The notes: a model not told the origin generated them from the letters alone. Counted from the stretch's first letter, positions 11,438-26,206 are shown. The stretch: 64,000 nt of DNA from Nymphaea colorata (GCF_008831285.2 NC_045141.1:27331315-27395314), one strand, 5' to 3'. Made by a program: numbers and translations.

Positions 11438-14125
11438 GCCCAAGTTATGCTTTCTTACACCTGATCTGGCTGGAAGTCAGCCAGATAATTGCAAGGCTCC
11501 GTAAAAGTTGTACATCTCTGGTAGTTGATTTTTTTGCTTGAATTTCTATAGTGGAAGGTATCCAGTCGAAACCTTCTGTAAGCACATTGGTCATTCACTG
11601 CTTCTTAAATATTGTTGGACGCTGATCATTGCCTTGGTCCTGCGGCCGTCATTAGCTACTTTAGCCAATATCCTACGGCTTAGAAGCATCTGTCATTTGG
11701 GTTCATTTACCTGAGCCCGTAGTCTGCAGCTTAGAAGCGTGCCATCACTTGGTTTCGTTTACCTGTTATTTGTAGTGCTTATTTGAATTTGGCATTATGC
11801 CGCCGCATTTTCTGGTGGACTTTCCTCATCAGTAAAGCTGTTGATCTTTTCAAACGCATAAGATATGCTGCTATGGTAATTTATATTTGTTCATGCAAAT
11901 TTATATCAGGATGCAAAAATAATTAAATGTATTCGTTCGTTTGCATGTGATGATTTGTTTCGAGGGTCAGGTGTTTGATGAATGTTCTAGATGCCATGAC
12001 TGTCCAAAGTAATAGAACCAGCATCCGAGGCTTCTTCCAGCATGCTGAAGTCGGTGGGTGGATAAGTTTCGGGTCTCCCGTTCGGCAAGATGGGGTTAGT
12101 CCGGCCCCTGCAGTCTATTTCGATAGATGCATTGCACGAAAAATAGTGGGAAGATCACATTCCGACGTTAAGTCCTTCCACTGTTTATAATGCTCCCCAT
12201 CAGCCATTCGAGCCACATGAAGGGCTAATCTGTTATGCTTGATATCCACAAGAATTTTCAGATAACCTATGAATTCTGTAGCTTGCATTTCAAGATTAGA
12301 TATGAAGTTATTTATCCTTTTTTGAGTTAGTAAGAATGTCAAGTTTGGCAACCTGCGACTGCTGGCGCTGGTCGGTCTCACTCGGCTACAGACTAGGCAG
12401 CGCTTAGGCCCGTGGCCGAAGGAGCGTTCGATTAATACCTATATCATAACTTTTTCCTACCTGTGAGTTACAGCTTTTCAAAAGTGAAGCATAAACATGC
12501 ACTTGGCGCATTTCATCTTTATTGCAACTTTGTGCATATCTACGCAGGATTCAAAAAGTGTTTCAGATATATGTAACTGTGACTTTTACATTCTCTACCC
12601 AATTATATTTTCATCTATGGCTTCTAGTGAAGGCTCTTTATTTTACAATTTAGAGGCTACTGGATTCCATCTTCTCCGCTCCATCTCATGGCCTCACATA
12701 TCTACGACAAATACAATATTCCATAAATCAATAATCTTGGCTTATATTTTACGAGGGCCCTATCTTCACGTTGGGTTCCGCTATAGAGAGAAGTGACCAC
12801 AGGTTTCGAAGACTCTCTCTCTCTCTCTTTCTCTCTTCTCTATCCACAAGTTTCAGATAATTCCAAGGCGGAAAGCGAAAATAGGAAAAGATGGGTTTGG
12901 AGTCGAATGCTGAACCACCAGAAGAATCAATCATTAGTGGGCAGCGAAAATACCAGTGAAGTATGGACAGATGTGTTCTGTTGCTGCTACGGACTCGATA
13001 GCCATGATTTTAGTGAGGATGTAAAGCTGTAAATGAACGAGTCTAAAGATATTGCAGAGTCTAAGCTAATGAGAATTGATCTAGCGAGATGTAGATTTGA
13101 AACCTTACGTGGGAGGTCTGACTCACTCAAGGTCCAATTTTTCTATGTAAATGAGCTAATTAGTCCCGCTCGGAGGCAAATGCTGCAAAAACAAATCAGT
13201 ATGTGTAGCAGTTGCAATCAAAATTGATCTCCCAGGTTGTCTCAAGGGATTCAGGTTCGTTTAGCAACTGGGCAACCCAAGCCTTCCTCTTTTATTTTTT
13301 TCTCAGGGATGTCAGCATAACACCTCACAAGCAGTTCTAAAATGCTTACTACCACATTTCAACCCATTTCATGCAGTGGTAGGGGGAAATTACTGAAGGA
13401 CATGATATATAGCGATTCATCACACAGATTGCTAGTGTTTTAAATATTGTTAGTCACAATTTTTCTTTTTTGAGAAAAAAAATCCAATGATAACAGTTTT
13501 TTTCTGGTTTTTTAACAACAAAGAAAATTTTACCGAGATGTTATAAAAAATACCTAATATAGTTAACGATATCAATATATATGTATGTGTGTGTGTGTGT
13601 GGGGATGAGGTGGCTACACTGCACGTAATAATTTCGTTTGAAGAATAGTTGCAATCACGATCTTGACACAGAACCTGCTATAGGGTAAAGAGGAGCTTTT
13701 TTTCCAGTGGCCCCTCCTCCAGATGGCTTGAGGAAGTGAAATAGGACAATATTTTTTATAAAAACAAATTCTTAATCTTACGGTGTTAGGGAGAAACACA
13801 TTTGGATGTTGAGTGCGATCCTGTTGGCATGCCAGAGCTTTTCTTCTAAAGGGACCTGCCAACACAGTCCCAACAGGTTTATTTTTAAGTCTTGACCAAG
13901 TTTTTTTTGCACGGTTCCCCATTAAGAAAGCACCTTACGTGAGAGAAGAAAAAAAAAGAAAGAAGAATGGGCACTTTCCGGCAGATAATATGTCGTTGAC
14001 GATTTCCTTCTCTTTTCCTTTTTCTCAATCTAATTCAAATCTAGCTAGCCGTTGGTGGTGTGGTGAAATCGCAAATGCTTGAAGCAGAAAGCGCTATGCG
14101 AGGACGGATAGTGCCCTTGGTAATG
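11438..14125. other. RUS2 3' region and intergenic DNA
   Basis: The first few hundred bases are T-rich and probably 3' UTR. A minus-strand open frame at 12115-12381 (88 codons) and a few plus-strand frames lack recognisable motifs or splice context. A (TG)n tract lies at about 13585-13601. I see no supported gene. Confidence 0.45.
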
Positions 14126-14278
14126 TTTTGGTCAAACGACATAGCTTTTCGAAGAAAAACATTCTGATATATATAATTTTGGTCAAACGACATAGCTTTT
14201 CGAAGAAAAACATTCTGATATATATAATTTTGGTCAAACGACATAGCTTTTCAAAGAAAAACATTCTGATATATATAC
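14126..14278. repeat. Three tandem copies of a 51-bp unit
   Basis: Copies lie at 14126-14176, 14177-14227 and 14228-14278. The unit starts TTTTGGTCAAACGACATAGC and ends in a TATATATA-rich stretch. Copies 1 and 2 are identical; copy 3 differs at a few bases. Because 51 is a multiple of three, a frame stays open through all copies on both strands, which makes accidental open frames. Confidence 0.95.
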
Positions 14279-16473
14279 TTCAGATTGGGCACCTCTCAAA
14301 AAATGGGAACCGCTTGATTACTTGTCTTATATGTTCGTAATTGTGAAGCTATTGAAGCCGCCTTCAGGACTCGGAATATTATGAAACAGAGTTCACTCGC
14401 CATGTTGCATTAACAAAGACGGATACAATAAATTAGCGAATAACAAATATTTTGGACCCTAGACGCCTTTATTCGGTTAAGTTGGTGTGTGGCTTTGATT
14501 TCTAAAATAGATCCGTTTTTTAGCAATCATGTCAGTGTCACTCATTCTTTTGAAGCTGCAAATGAAAAAGACTTCATGCTTATCAAAATCACAAATGGGC
14601 GTGCTGTGGGGTTCGGCATTTATTACAAATTAATTCTAATCCCTCCATCATTAATTACGTCATTTGAATAATTAACCACCTTTGCCACTTCGTTTTATAA
14701 ATATTTATAACCAACATGCTTATTTGCTTTGTCCGAGCTTTGCACTTTTACGGGTCGGTTCCTAAAATGATGATCCTTTTAGTATAAAATTGGGGGGTTT
14801 TTTTTTTTTCATCTATACATACTTTGGTGTTCATTGGCCAATTGCCTTCACCATTACCAGTGCACAAGAATGTTCAAAGTCCCAATTGGGAAGACGAAAG
14901 GAACGTTTTTTCGGTCAAAGCAAGAAATCTAAGATGGGGGTCAAATTCTATTGGCTCATTTTTCCGTAAAGTCTTGCAAAAGTGGATCCAGCACGCAAGT
15001 TCGAGGCCAAACCGGCAAATTGTGAAACGTTAGTTTTGTAGATGGACATCGGAAAGGCTGCTGTGTAATTAAACTATATCACGTTGAACGATGAATATTG
15101 AAGAAGGAGATCAGGATTCAAATTCAAAGTTACGGACGTCTTGTAGTTCACTCACTTCGATCTTCACTTGTTTCTGCAATTTGTACTTCGTTTCCTTCTT
15201 TTTCTGATTTTTAAGAAGAAGGACCAGATGGAACCAATACAGATTAGGGCTTCTTCTATATGCATTTGCGTACATGTAAAAGTACGATATGCTAATATAT
15301 AAGCAAGCAAGATTGAACTCAAGTTTTTACTTGCTTGAACCTCTGGATTAGGTTTGGTAGACATAAAACTGAAAACTTACCTCCTCCGACTCTATTCATT
15401 TTAGATAACCGATTTGCAAGTAATCAGCTCGTTAACGAACTATGATTACCCATGCTCGATAGTCACAAGACAAAGTGTCAGACATCTTAAAGGATTTTTT
15501 TTTTCTAAAATTGTTACTTATGGTTTTCATTGTCTTTATGAGAACCGACTTTAAACAGCTGGTACCTTGCCTTCTGAAAAAACCAAAAAAAAATTTACAA
15601 TATGACCTTATTAATCAATCATTAATCACTCCACATAGTTTATCACATTTATTTAGTTTTCAGGTGTTTCTTGAATTAGACATATATAATACAACAGCAT
15701 GAGAAAATTTATTAAGCCTATATTATATTAGTTCGCTGTTCTCGACCTCCCCATTGATGCTCTTTTTTCGTTTCTCCTCTCTTTCAAGCCATATAACACG
15801 AAGACGTTGGCTTGATGGCTAGTTTCACCACATGGACATCATCTACCCAAGTTGCCGAGTCCAACAACAAATTCGAATCCAACCGTCAAGGGCGACGATT
15901 TGCGACTGAACATGAAAAAGAGACATACCACAATCGTATCTCGACGACACACTTTTTAGGAGATTTGTGCTGGAAATACACGGTATTCTGAATATATAAG
16001 GAAGAAAACTTTTATTTGAAAAAAAAAAATGGAAGAGGGTGGGCCGGCGGGGCGGATGACCGACCCTTGCCGCCACTTCCATGTCCTAGTTAAGGCGTCC
16101 CGTCATAGGCGAAATCCGACCGTCCATCTGGATCACAAGTGGAGTGGGAGCCATCTGAGGCCCCAAAACGCTTCGCGTAGAAATTCCGCAACTTCTCTTT
16201 AGCCAAAAGAGAAAAACGGGAAAAAAAAAAAAATAAAATCATTTTCGTCAGCGCGAAAGAAAGAACGGAAAAAGGAGAACAAAAGACTCGAATCTTTACT
16301 TTCTTATTTTCTTCCCCCCGCTTTTCTCTTTTCGAGTGGAGGAATATCAGCTTTTTCCTTTTTTTCGGTCTCCCTTCCTCCGCTCCCTCTCCTTTTTATT
16401 GGAGCATTTCCTCCTTTCCTTCTGCAACTCTCTCTCTTTCGCCGGGGTTCGGTTCTGGTCGGCAGCAGCAGAG
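14279..16473. other. Intergenic DNA and ADF upstream leader
   Basis: Mostly AT-rich with no credible exon. The last 200 bases before 16474 are strongly pyrimidine-rich (TCTCTTT, CCTTCCTCC), as in many plant 5' leaders, and probably hold the promoter and 5' UTR of the ADF gene. Confidence 0.45.
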
Positions 16474-19400
16474 ATGTCGTTCAGGATGGTATCTTTTCGA
16501 CATACTTGTAGTGTTCATACAGATTCCCAACTGATCGTACGTTTTGTCTTAAGAATTTCGATTTCCTGGTAATGGGAAATTCCGAGAAGAGCAGATCTTT
16601 TTCTCTTTGACTTCTTGCAATCTCTTCCGACCTGGAAGAGCAAGAGATAGGATTAGGATTTTATGAAAATTTTCTTCGTTTGGGTCTTGTGTGTTTCTTT
16701 TCTTCTACCATTTTTCCTTCAGTCGTTTCTGTTTTATCATTCAACTTTTAGCTGCTTAAATTGCTCATGTAAATCGACGGACTTTGATATCCGTCGTGTC
16801 TGATAAAAAAATTTCTGTGGAACGAACATATCCTGTCGCGTTAACGTTTGGTGGACCTCAATCCAGGATAACCAGTCGTTACACAGGAAGCAGGTGGACC
16901 ATGGTGAACGTTTTTTTCACATTTGGTCAATAAGAAAAGATATAATCTTGAGATCGTTTCAATTCTTGCTGAATATTTAGCTTCAGGGGAAAATAATGTT
17001 GTACTACTGGTTAAGTCGATAGGACTGCCCTTGGTTTTGGTGGCACAATTGTTTTCACGCCATGAAGTAAGTTTTTTTGTGTCGTTCAATGCTCCTTGTT
17101 TGGCATTCTCTCATCCTTTTTGTGACTCGAAAGGTTCTAGCTAATCACCTTTTCTTTTTTTCCGTTTCACATAGTTTTGGCAAAATTTTCACCTTCCTTT
17201 GCTACTGAACCATGGAACTTGATCTTTTCTAGCTAAAAGACATTTCAGATGAAGTTTTGTCTATGTTGGTTCAAATCGTGCACATATATTGATCCTGGTG
17301 TTGCTATATCTGTAGTCGAGTGCTTCTTCTGGGATGGGTGTGGCCGATCATAGCAAGTCCACCTTCATGGAGCTGAAGAGGAAGAAGGTTCACCGCTATG
17401 TGATCTTCAAGATTGACGAGAAGAAGAAGGAGGTTGTGGTAGAGAAAACTGGTGGTCCGGCAGAGAGCTACGCCGATTTTGTAGCCTCACTTCCAGAAAA
17501 TGACTGCCGATATGCAGTTTACGACTTTGATTTTGTGACGGCGGAGAACTGTCAGAAAAGCAAAATCTTCTTCATTGCGTGGTTAGTTTTCATTAGACTT
17601 CTCTGTCCATTTACTTTCCTTTTTCCATCTTTCACCATTAGAGATAATACTAGAGAACTTTTCATGCACTCACATTGTGTCAGTGGCTTCAATCAAATTA
17701 TAAGACTTAGTCGCACAACCTGCAAAATCTGGACTTCTCTATTTGGTTTAGGAGCTCAAATTGGTTTTGAAACATTTGGTTGATGACTTGGCGTTTTCTG
17801 AATTCACTAATGCTGTCAGGCTAGCATATTCCATGAATTTCATTTAAATAAAGCATTGATCTCCAGAAATAGTTGGAAATGCTTCTATGAATTCATTATC
17901 CTTGATGTAAACCACGAAGGTGCTTCCAAGGTTGAATCTTGCATTGGTCCTGCAGTACTCAAAAGGTGGAAAATGCACGCAGTTTCCAGTCCAATTGCCA
18001 AGAGTTGGCAGAATTTTATAGGATGGTTGTTATACATCTTTACAATACCTGGATCACTTTTTTCCATTCTTTGGCCTGCCAAATTCTTTAGTAAAATAGT
18101 CTTTAGTAAATCCTTTTTTCTCTGTGCATTTTATCATGTTCTATTAGAATGTAAAACCTAATGGGGCTCCCATGTAACCCATGAATTTTATGCACCATTG
18201 CGGTGAAAATTTTGATGATGTTTTTACTGCATAAGTGCTGCATTTTGATATTGCTAGCCATTTTGTATCGTATATGATCTTTCTTGTGTTTTGCTGGTCT
18301 TTGAAAATCTAACAGCAAGAGTAGAGGTAATGCCCATGGAAAAGGGGTTGAACTAGTGAAAAAAAAAAGAAAAGAGAAGTGTAGACATTGGTTCTGATTA
18401 AGCGTTCTCAGTCGTGGTTTGAGTCCGAATCCAGAGCGGTACAAGTCAGGTTTATGTTTGAAACTTTGTTGTTGATCTTTATTTCAGAATTCAGATTTCT
18501 ATGGGGCTTTAGGATTATATTGATTGTGGGCATGACAATCAAATTAGGTATCAGGTCAATGCTTGGAAAGGTTGGGTTTTGCAATGGTTAAATATCAGAC
18601 TGGCCTGGATAGAACATGTGAATCAATTTCAACTATGAAAAATTGAACATTTTTTTGGTTTAGTTAAGAACTGACTAGATCTGGCTTGGAAGGGACAAAT
18701 TAGCTTTATTCAATCAATTAGCATGATGATATCGGGTACAAAGTGCTCCCTGATTTTGTCTTTAAATTTATCTAAGTTATTCTTTTTTAATCAGGTGTCT
18801 TGTGACCGTTGTCCTTTCAAGCTCGTCCTCATTGATTGGGCTTGTTAAGGTTTTCTTCTATAATTTATAAATCATTTTCCATGTTAATGTTTTTGGTCAA
18901 TTTAGGTAGACAATTTTAAATAACTGACGCTACTTAGGATTTCCCTTTTGAGACACCAAGGTTTTCTGGTGTGAATTAACTCCACAAAGATCAGCATCCA
19001 TCCTTTCCCCCAATAAATTGTGCAATCTAATATCCAAAGTGGTGTGCTATGTCGACATGCTGTAGCACCTGCAGATCCAGTTGACGGGTTGAATGTGCAG
19101 ATGATTATTTCAAAGTTCAAACCTTTTCCCTATCTCTGTATTTTGGGCACTACAAAAAGGTAAGATTCATCGGTGGGCTTTTTTCTTTCTCCAGTGCACA
19201 ATTTGAGATTAGGTGTTTATGGTTTTGGAGGTTACTGTCTTTGGAATAGAGCAGCTCGTTTCAATGGAAATTCACTTACTAGATAGATGATGGAATTTCA
19301 AAGTTATACAGAGCTAAGTTACAGAAAGTTATCCCATGCTGGTTAATGTTGGATATGACAACTAATACTGAAATGGTAAACTCATATTATGACAGAACAG

Positions 19401-20770
19401 AAATGTTATGGGATTTGGTAGAGTGTAAATAATCGCTTCTGGTTTTTGATGCCAACGATGCTTACTCTTACTCTGGTGGGTTTTTCTGTCTACTTATGTT
19501 TGTACAGCTGCTTGAGTGTTTGTTTTTGTTAACTTGAAAACTCTCAACCAGGCTACTGGATACGGGACAAGTGATGACGTCAATGCACAGTTGTTTATTT
19601 GCATTACAAGTATCCATTTGATAGTGCTGCGGTAATAAAGACTAGAATTATAGCCAAGTAATTTCAATATATTTGCTAGTTGTGGTGGTTTTGGGGTTGG
19701 GGGGTAGGGGGTGGGGGAGAGAGTTGGGAAGGAGGTGTGGGTGTGTTGAGTGGAAGCTGCTGGTGGATTTAGATTGCTGAGGGTTGAGCAGATCTAGATC
19801 AAGGTCAGATCCAGTATACTCTAAATTTATTTTACGCTTATTTTAGAACGGCTGAACTAAGTGTCAAAGATGAAAAGAAGTATACCCAGGGAAGAAGGCG
19901 AGGGAAGGAGGATCCAGAAAGAAAAACAAGAAAACCAAAGGAAAGAAGGTGAGGATGGGTGGGGTACGTGTGGATTTATACACATTTAAACAGGATAATA
20001 AGTGTGCAATGGCAAAGTTCAACTTGTCTATTTGCTACACCATAAAAGACTACTGGGGGTATCTTAGGAACAGTTTTGGCAGGATACTGATTTTTCCTGG
20101 TGTCTTTAGGAACAGTTGCATGGCGACTGTCCGAGGAGGGCCTGTGGTTAGCCCATCGTCTCGGCGCTTCCATGCATGCGTTCAGTCCTATTTGAAGCTG
20201 GTGAAAGAGGATATTTCAGTTAATTGCTGAACTTTTTCTCTCGTTATATGGCTAGACACAGGCTTTTCGAATTATTGTACTACTTTCTTCGGACAGCGCA
20301 CATACTTTTGTTTCTTTGAAAAAAAAAATTCCATAAAGTATATTTTAGATATTGATTGTTTAACTTATTTCTTCATTTCCTTCGGGTATCTCCTAAAAGA
20401 TAGTAAACTGCTTTCTCTGCGTGTGTGTGTAATTCTATAAACCTGTGCTGTTGTGATGTTTTATAAGCAATCCTGCGTGCCAGCGTTATTTATATTTTAT
20501 TCTCTAGTAGATGCTTCACGGCAAGCTGACGTTAAGTCTGTACTGGGGCTTCACTGTAGAAGGCATTCCTAATTAGTCGAGTTACTAACTTTTTCTCACA
20601 TTTCGCTCATTTTTGCTAGGGCCCCCGCTATGTCAAGAATTAGAGCCAAAATGCTCTACGCAACTTCCAAGGATAGGTTCCGGAGGGAGTTGGATGGTGT
20701 TCACTATGAGCTTCAGGCGACCGACCCAACTGAGATGGATCTTGAAGTGCTTCGAGACCGTGCCAATTAA
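16474..20770 (+). CDS. ADF5: Actin-depolymerizing factor, ADF5/ADF9-like (subclass III)
   Basis: Three exons (16474-16488, 17316-17581, 20620-20770) give 143 residues, the length of Arabidopsis ADF5. The product is a single ADF-homology domain that binds actin in the cytoplasm. Seen: SSGMGV near the N-terminus, [31 protein letters not shown] split by intron 2, [15 protein letters not shown], and [15 protein letters not shown] at the C-terminus. Exon 1 codes only MSFRM, so the protein has a short N-terminal extension as in subclass III. Known ADF5/9 members bundle and stabilise filaments rather than sever them; that activity here is inference. Intron 2 is about 3 kb and AT-rich, with no obvious inserted gene. 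An internal start at the MGVADHS methionine would give a conventional short ADF and cannot be excluded. Confidence 0.9.
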
Positions 20771-21586
20771 ACATCAATTTTGGCGAATTGGTGGATAAAC
20801 CAAATTGCCAGATAAGATTAGGGCAATATCGGGAGCTGTTACTCCAGGAACTTTGCTCAGTTACTAGTTATGTGCATTATTTTATCGAGATCCATTGTGT
20901 TGAGCAAAAAGTGGAAAAAAAGGGAAAACTGTTGAAAATATTTGCTGGGATCTCTGTTATCATGTGTTTCTGCTTTAGGCTGGTGAGTTTGACGTAAATA
21001 AGTGACTCATTTTGCATAGCAGCAGCTGAGTTGGGTACATGTTTACTGATACTTTACTCTGTATTGTGCTTGCTTAATTCCTATTCGACATATGACGTCC
21101 AAAGATTACTAACAAAGTGACTTATGAGGAAAATATCAATGAGGTACCACCAGTGGAAGGGGTTTGTGAAGGGTTTTAAGCTGGATCAAGTCTGGTCCTT
21201 CTCACAGATTTCTTACCATGTTCTTGGAAGGCATGGTGGGTTGGGGTTCACCTGAGTTTTTCCTGTTAAGGAGCAGGTTTATTCAATTGTCTGGGCTTCG
21301 TTGGGGCTGTCTTCCACTGCAGAAATGAGCATATTTGCAGGCTGTCGTTTTTGCTTGGAACCCAGGGACTTGGTTTCTACAAGTCCCACTGAGGTCTGTT
21401 GGTTGTTGGACAGGACGCCTATTTTCATTAATGAAGTGTTGTTTCATTATGGTCGTTCCATGATTTAAGGTGGAATGCCTTGAACGCATAAAAAGCATTC
21501 CTGTAGTACACTTTTTAGGAATTCTTCTTGCCTTGGCTTTGCCTCTGGACTGCAATCGAATGACTAAGAGCGTCATTCATCTGTCC

Positions 21587-21620
21587 CATGTTTCAACAGT
21601 CATCATGTTTCAACAGTCAC
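21587..21620. repeat. 17-bp tandem duplication
   Basis: CATGTTTCAACAGTCA is repeated back to back (21587-21603 and 21604-21620) with one difference at the last base. Confidence 0.9.
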
Positions 21621-24600
21621 CTAGCGAACTGGATATTGGTAATCTATTCCACCCCACTCCCTGTCTGGTTCTGCTTACACGGATGCAACCAAACGACGTG
21701 TCTAGATTTTGTTTTGAGGAGTTAACGAATATTGCGAAGGGGCGCCCCCATGTTACTCTGCAAGGGGAGAAAATCTCGAAATCATTCTTGGGTTCTGGAG
21801 GCATTTCTCTACGAAAGTCTGTCGCGTTCCACAGGAACTCGGGTTTGAATTGAATCTGAGGGCAACCATTAGAAAAGTTTGGTCCTGATCCAGACCAATT
21901 TTGCAAGTATAGGGCGGAGCATATATCGGCATCTTTCTGTGACATGAAACATTAGCCACAAGACGTAATGACAATTTCTTTTTTTTTTTTCACTTTCTAA
22001 CATAAAATGATTTTAAAGTTGTGGACTAAGGCTGAAGTGCGTTGGCCGGTGCATTCACGTGCACTGGCCGATATGTCACACTGTTTAGAAACTCTTCAGC
22101 GCGACATTGAAATAGCTATCTGCATGTGTTTACGTATTCCCATGCAAGAGGTCGGACCTCACTTATCGCCAGTAGCGGTGTATCTTCGCTGGTGGAGGCA
22201 GAGGTCTTCGAAGTAAAAACAGAGAAATGTTATAAGAAATAACTTATCGTATAAGAAGGTGGCAGTGCTACGGAATAGGCAGTAGTGGAGGCAGGTGTGG
22301 GCTATCAGCCGCACTATCTCACAAAAATTGTCTTAATTATTTATTCATTGATATCTCCGTTATATAGAAGAGCCAATTAAAGCTCTTGTATCCAGAATTT
22401 TTTGGCGGAGAGGGCTTCTATAGGGCTCAAAAAGAACGACGACCACCTGTTGGAGAAGCGTGGGTATGATTGAAACTGTATGAAATAGGGGAAGCATCAT
22501 ATTGTTGAAGCATGAGTCGCTGAAGGATTTGCATTATGACTTCATCAGGCAAAGCCGAACATCTGCTCTATTTACATTTTTTTGAGTAATAACATGCATA
22601 ACCGATAGCAATGTTGGAGCCACATGTTGTGGGCAATTGCCTACACCAGCCTTTTACATTGTTGCATTCAAATATTTGATTATTTAAGTATATTGGTGCC
22701 CCTCCAAACATTTAAGCTTTGAATTAGTATCCTTCGAGTTAAAAGTTCTGGCTCTGTCACCGACCAATAGGTTTTCCAGTAACAGAGTAACGGGAGTAGA
22801 AGACCTGAGTGAAGATCTAAGATGAAAGCCTCTCGAACCCTAAAAGTATGCACCCTGACAATCAAGCATGATTGAGCTCTTCCCTGCAAGAGACTACAGT
22901 CTGAACGCATTTAGCAGGCCCCAGTGCCTTCCCTTGTCGTGCTATCTATCCTCTTGGGTTCAACAGCACAATCGAACTTGCCAACACAAAAGCTGCATGC
23001 GTATCGGGTTTGCTTCTTACACTAGTGAAAACTCCAAGCATCTCTTGTCAAACAATCCCACATGCATCATGTTTCACTTATGATGCGTTTGATTGCCCAA
23101 TAAATGTTCTTGGGTGCATAAACTCAAGTACAAAAATTCTGGCTTTTCAGTCAGAGCCCTCTTCCCGTGTCCGACAGAATAAAAAAAAAAAAAAATTGCA
23201 CAAGCTTGTGTGTCAAATTTGGATAACATATCCAGGATTTCTGCTATTGTTTTTTAAGAGTACCGCGCAACACAGACATCCTTCAGTCCACCACATGTTA
23301 TCTGTTCAATCAATCCACACCTAAGCGATGAACACTTGGGGAACCTAAGAAGCTTTTAAGTCGACCCAAACTCGTGCTCAGGTAAGCAATTCCCATGTAT
23401 AGCCGGTTTTGCAACTTCCAATTGAGTCAATTACATATCGTTTGCCGTGTTCAAGCTTTCAGTGTGATGATTTGCATGTTTTGAGTGCACATATGAACCT
23501 CCAATTTACATTTGAAGGTGATGAGAATTGACTTGGCAATAGAACGAGAGGTCCCCATTCCCCTCCCCTCCAAGGTTGAAGGTTGCTTCGAGGCCTAGGT
23601 GAACAAATGGTACACTCTTCAATCAATCAATCAATCTGAGGGTCACTCCTATCCCTCTTCTAATCAATGGACCGTTTTTATATATAAGCTGTCTTGCCAC
23701 CCGATTGTACTACAGGGCCTTGATGCAAGACAATGAGAATCAGAGTTGCTTTCCATGGTGACTTCCCAAGATTACTTCTTGTGGGAACCATACTCTTCAT
23801 TGAAAACACTTGCCAAAAACCTACCTGGGGGTATAGTAGGGATCCTGGGAACCCACCACGTGAGTTCCAAGTAAGAGTCCAAATAACATCTGAAGATTCT
23901 TGGTTGGGAAAGAATAGCGATCAGAAGAGCATGTTCCGACATGCTGGTTAGAAATTAGATGGCATGGGCTGTTACTGTTAGGCACACCTCCAGATTAACT
24001 AGACAAGTAATAGCCATATATCGTTATATTCGAACATATCACGACTTCTCTGGATTATGCGTGAATTTGAAGACCTCCTTCACAAATAAAGTAGACATTT
24101 TGTCTGACAAGCGTCTACATTCCAGCACACTATCCGAGACTATGGAATTTCACAAGCAGGAAAAGAAAAGAAAAACAGAAGAATGCTCACACAACATTCA
24201 TCACCCATGATTGTATAACCATAAGCATCTGATGGAGAAAAATTACTTTAATTTATGCAGCTCATGGCACAGAGTAGTTACAATATTAAAACATTACTTT
24301 TACAAAAGCAATGCTAACCTTATACTATTTTTATTTACTCCAAATGGTTAACACAGCTGGTCGCCACTGCCGTTTGCACATGGAATAATGTTTTAAAACC
24401 CAGTGACTTGGGACTCCGACCTAACCATTTTTTATTCTTCATTTGGTGGGTCAACTTGGTAATTTGGATTAGGATTCAATAATAACCATTGCTTTTATTA
24501 GAAAAATAATGTATAACTTGTCAATTAAACATAAAATGATAGGAAAATGACTATGTCTACATGTATAGCTAAGAAAATGAAACTAACGTCTAGTAAAGTA

Positions 24601-26206
24601 ATAACTAATATATCAACTCGTTTGATAACACAATATCGCGCAATTAAGCTGCCGCTGCTACACTGCATACAGTGGCAAGAATCAATATGTCAATGAAAAG
24701 TTACTCAACAAAAACAAACGTTAAATCATTACAAAATAAAGAGGCCAATACTATAGAAAATGAAACAAGTAGATGACCAAACCTGAAGTTAAGTTTAATC
24801 ATCTTTATAATCTCGCACTCCACTCAATGATCAATGGTCCCTAACCCATATAATTTAGTTTGTTTCCGAGTAATGCTACAGTATTAAGTAATTATATGCG
24901 TTAGTGCATCCAGGCCCAAAGAAAAGAAAAAAAGAAGGTACGATGTTGTTTTGTGCATAGAAGATGAGGCATGCTGCCATAATTCGAATTTTAAAAATTT
25001 GTTTGGGCATCGAGTTCGTTGTCATGTGGATGAGGCGCCTTGGTTATAATTTATGTAAGCATTATCAAGGCACCGCGTCCTAGTGGCCCAAGTTTTTTTT
25101 TCTGCCGTTTTGAATATGTCCAAGCAATAAAGCTGCTGGACCAATTTTTATTTTAATGAAAGTGGACAATCTTCCAGAATGGACAATAATATACTGATTT
25201 TCATTTAATCAATTTGCAACCACAAATATGATAGCGAATCTACTAATAAGTAAATGAACCAGCCCTGTGGTGAGGCATGCATGGACGTACGCCTGAAAGT
25301 GAAGTCCCCACCGCTGCAAACGTCACCGGAATTAGGTAGCATCTGGTCGCATTATTATTTGTGGGCCACAGGCAATATTATTCTCTTCTCTGGGGACAAC
25401 AGTGATGGTGCCTCGTCGCCGAGACCGAGAGGTTTTCGGGTGCCGATCGAACAAAAACTGAATCGCGGACCGGCAGTTTCTGCTGGTGCAGGCACTTAAT
25501 TAGCCATCCACCTCCTCAGTACTCACTAGTGTAGACTCAAGTCACCACATTTCCAAGTGATCGAGTCACCATATTTGTACCACGGCGACGGCGAACCTTT
25601 CTTTCTCTTTGAATATTGGTGATGTTCAAATCTCAGTTTAAGCATCCCTCAACTGCCAACAGAAAGGCCTTCGCACTTGCACGCTCCAGTCTGATTTTAT
25701 GTGTTCCTTGAAGAATCTTGCAAACGATTGATGGAGAACGAGATTGACGTTCATTTTATTGATTATGTCTTTTTTCTTTTTTAGATTTCAGTTTATCCAT
25801 TTTCAACCATATTCATCAGCAGAGATACTGCATAGGAGAGTAGGAACAAGCGTATCATCTTCTTCTTAAGGGACCACGTATATCCGTCTCTGCCCCGGAT
25901 GTTGTTTGTACATCCGACTTGGAGGGCTACACCTCTCGCAGACAGCTAACCAAGCTATGGTAATGGCGTCACTAACATTTTGCAAGTGGTAGGTCACTCA
26001 CCAGCAGAAGAAGATCATACTGAAGCGAGGGATAAAATCAAGAGCTAGTGACGCTCCAGTACACCCATATCTCCGCCTTCTTTATGTGTAGGCCATAGCA
26101 ATGCCCATGCAGTCGTAAAATGGCATCCACCCATGAATGATGGTGCCGCCAATTAAGAGGGATGGTCCACATCTATTCTAATTCCCGTTTGGTAGGAAAC
26201 CATAAG

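Noticed and set aside
12115-12381. 88-codon minus-strand frame as a gene
   Set aside because: The peptide looks moderately protein-like, but there is no recognised family, no clear splice partners and no promoter context.
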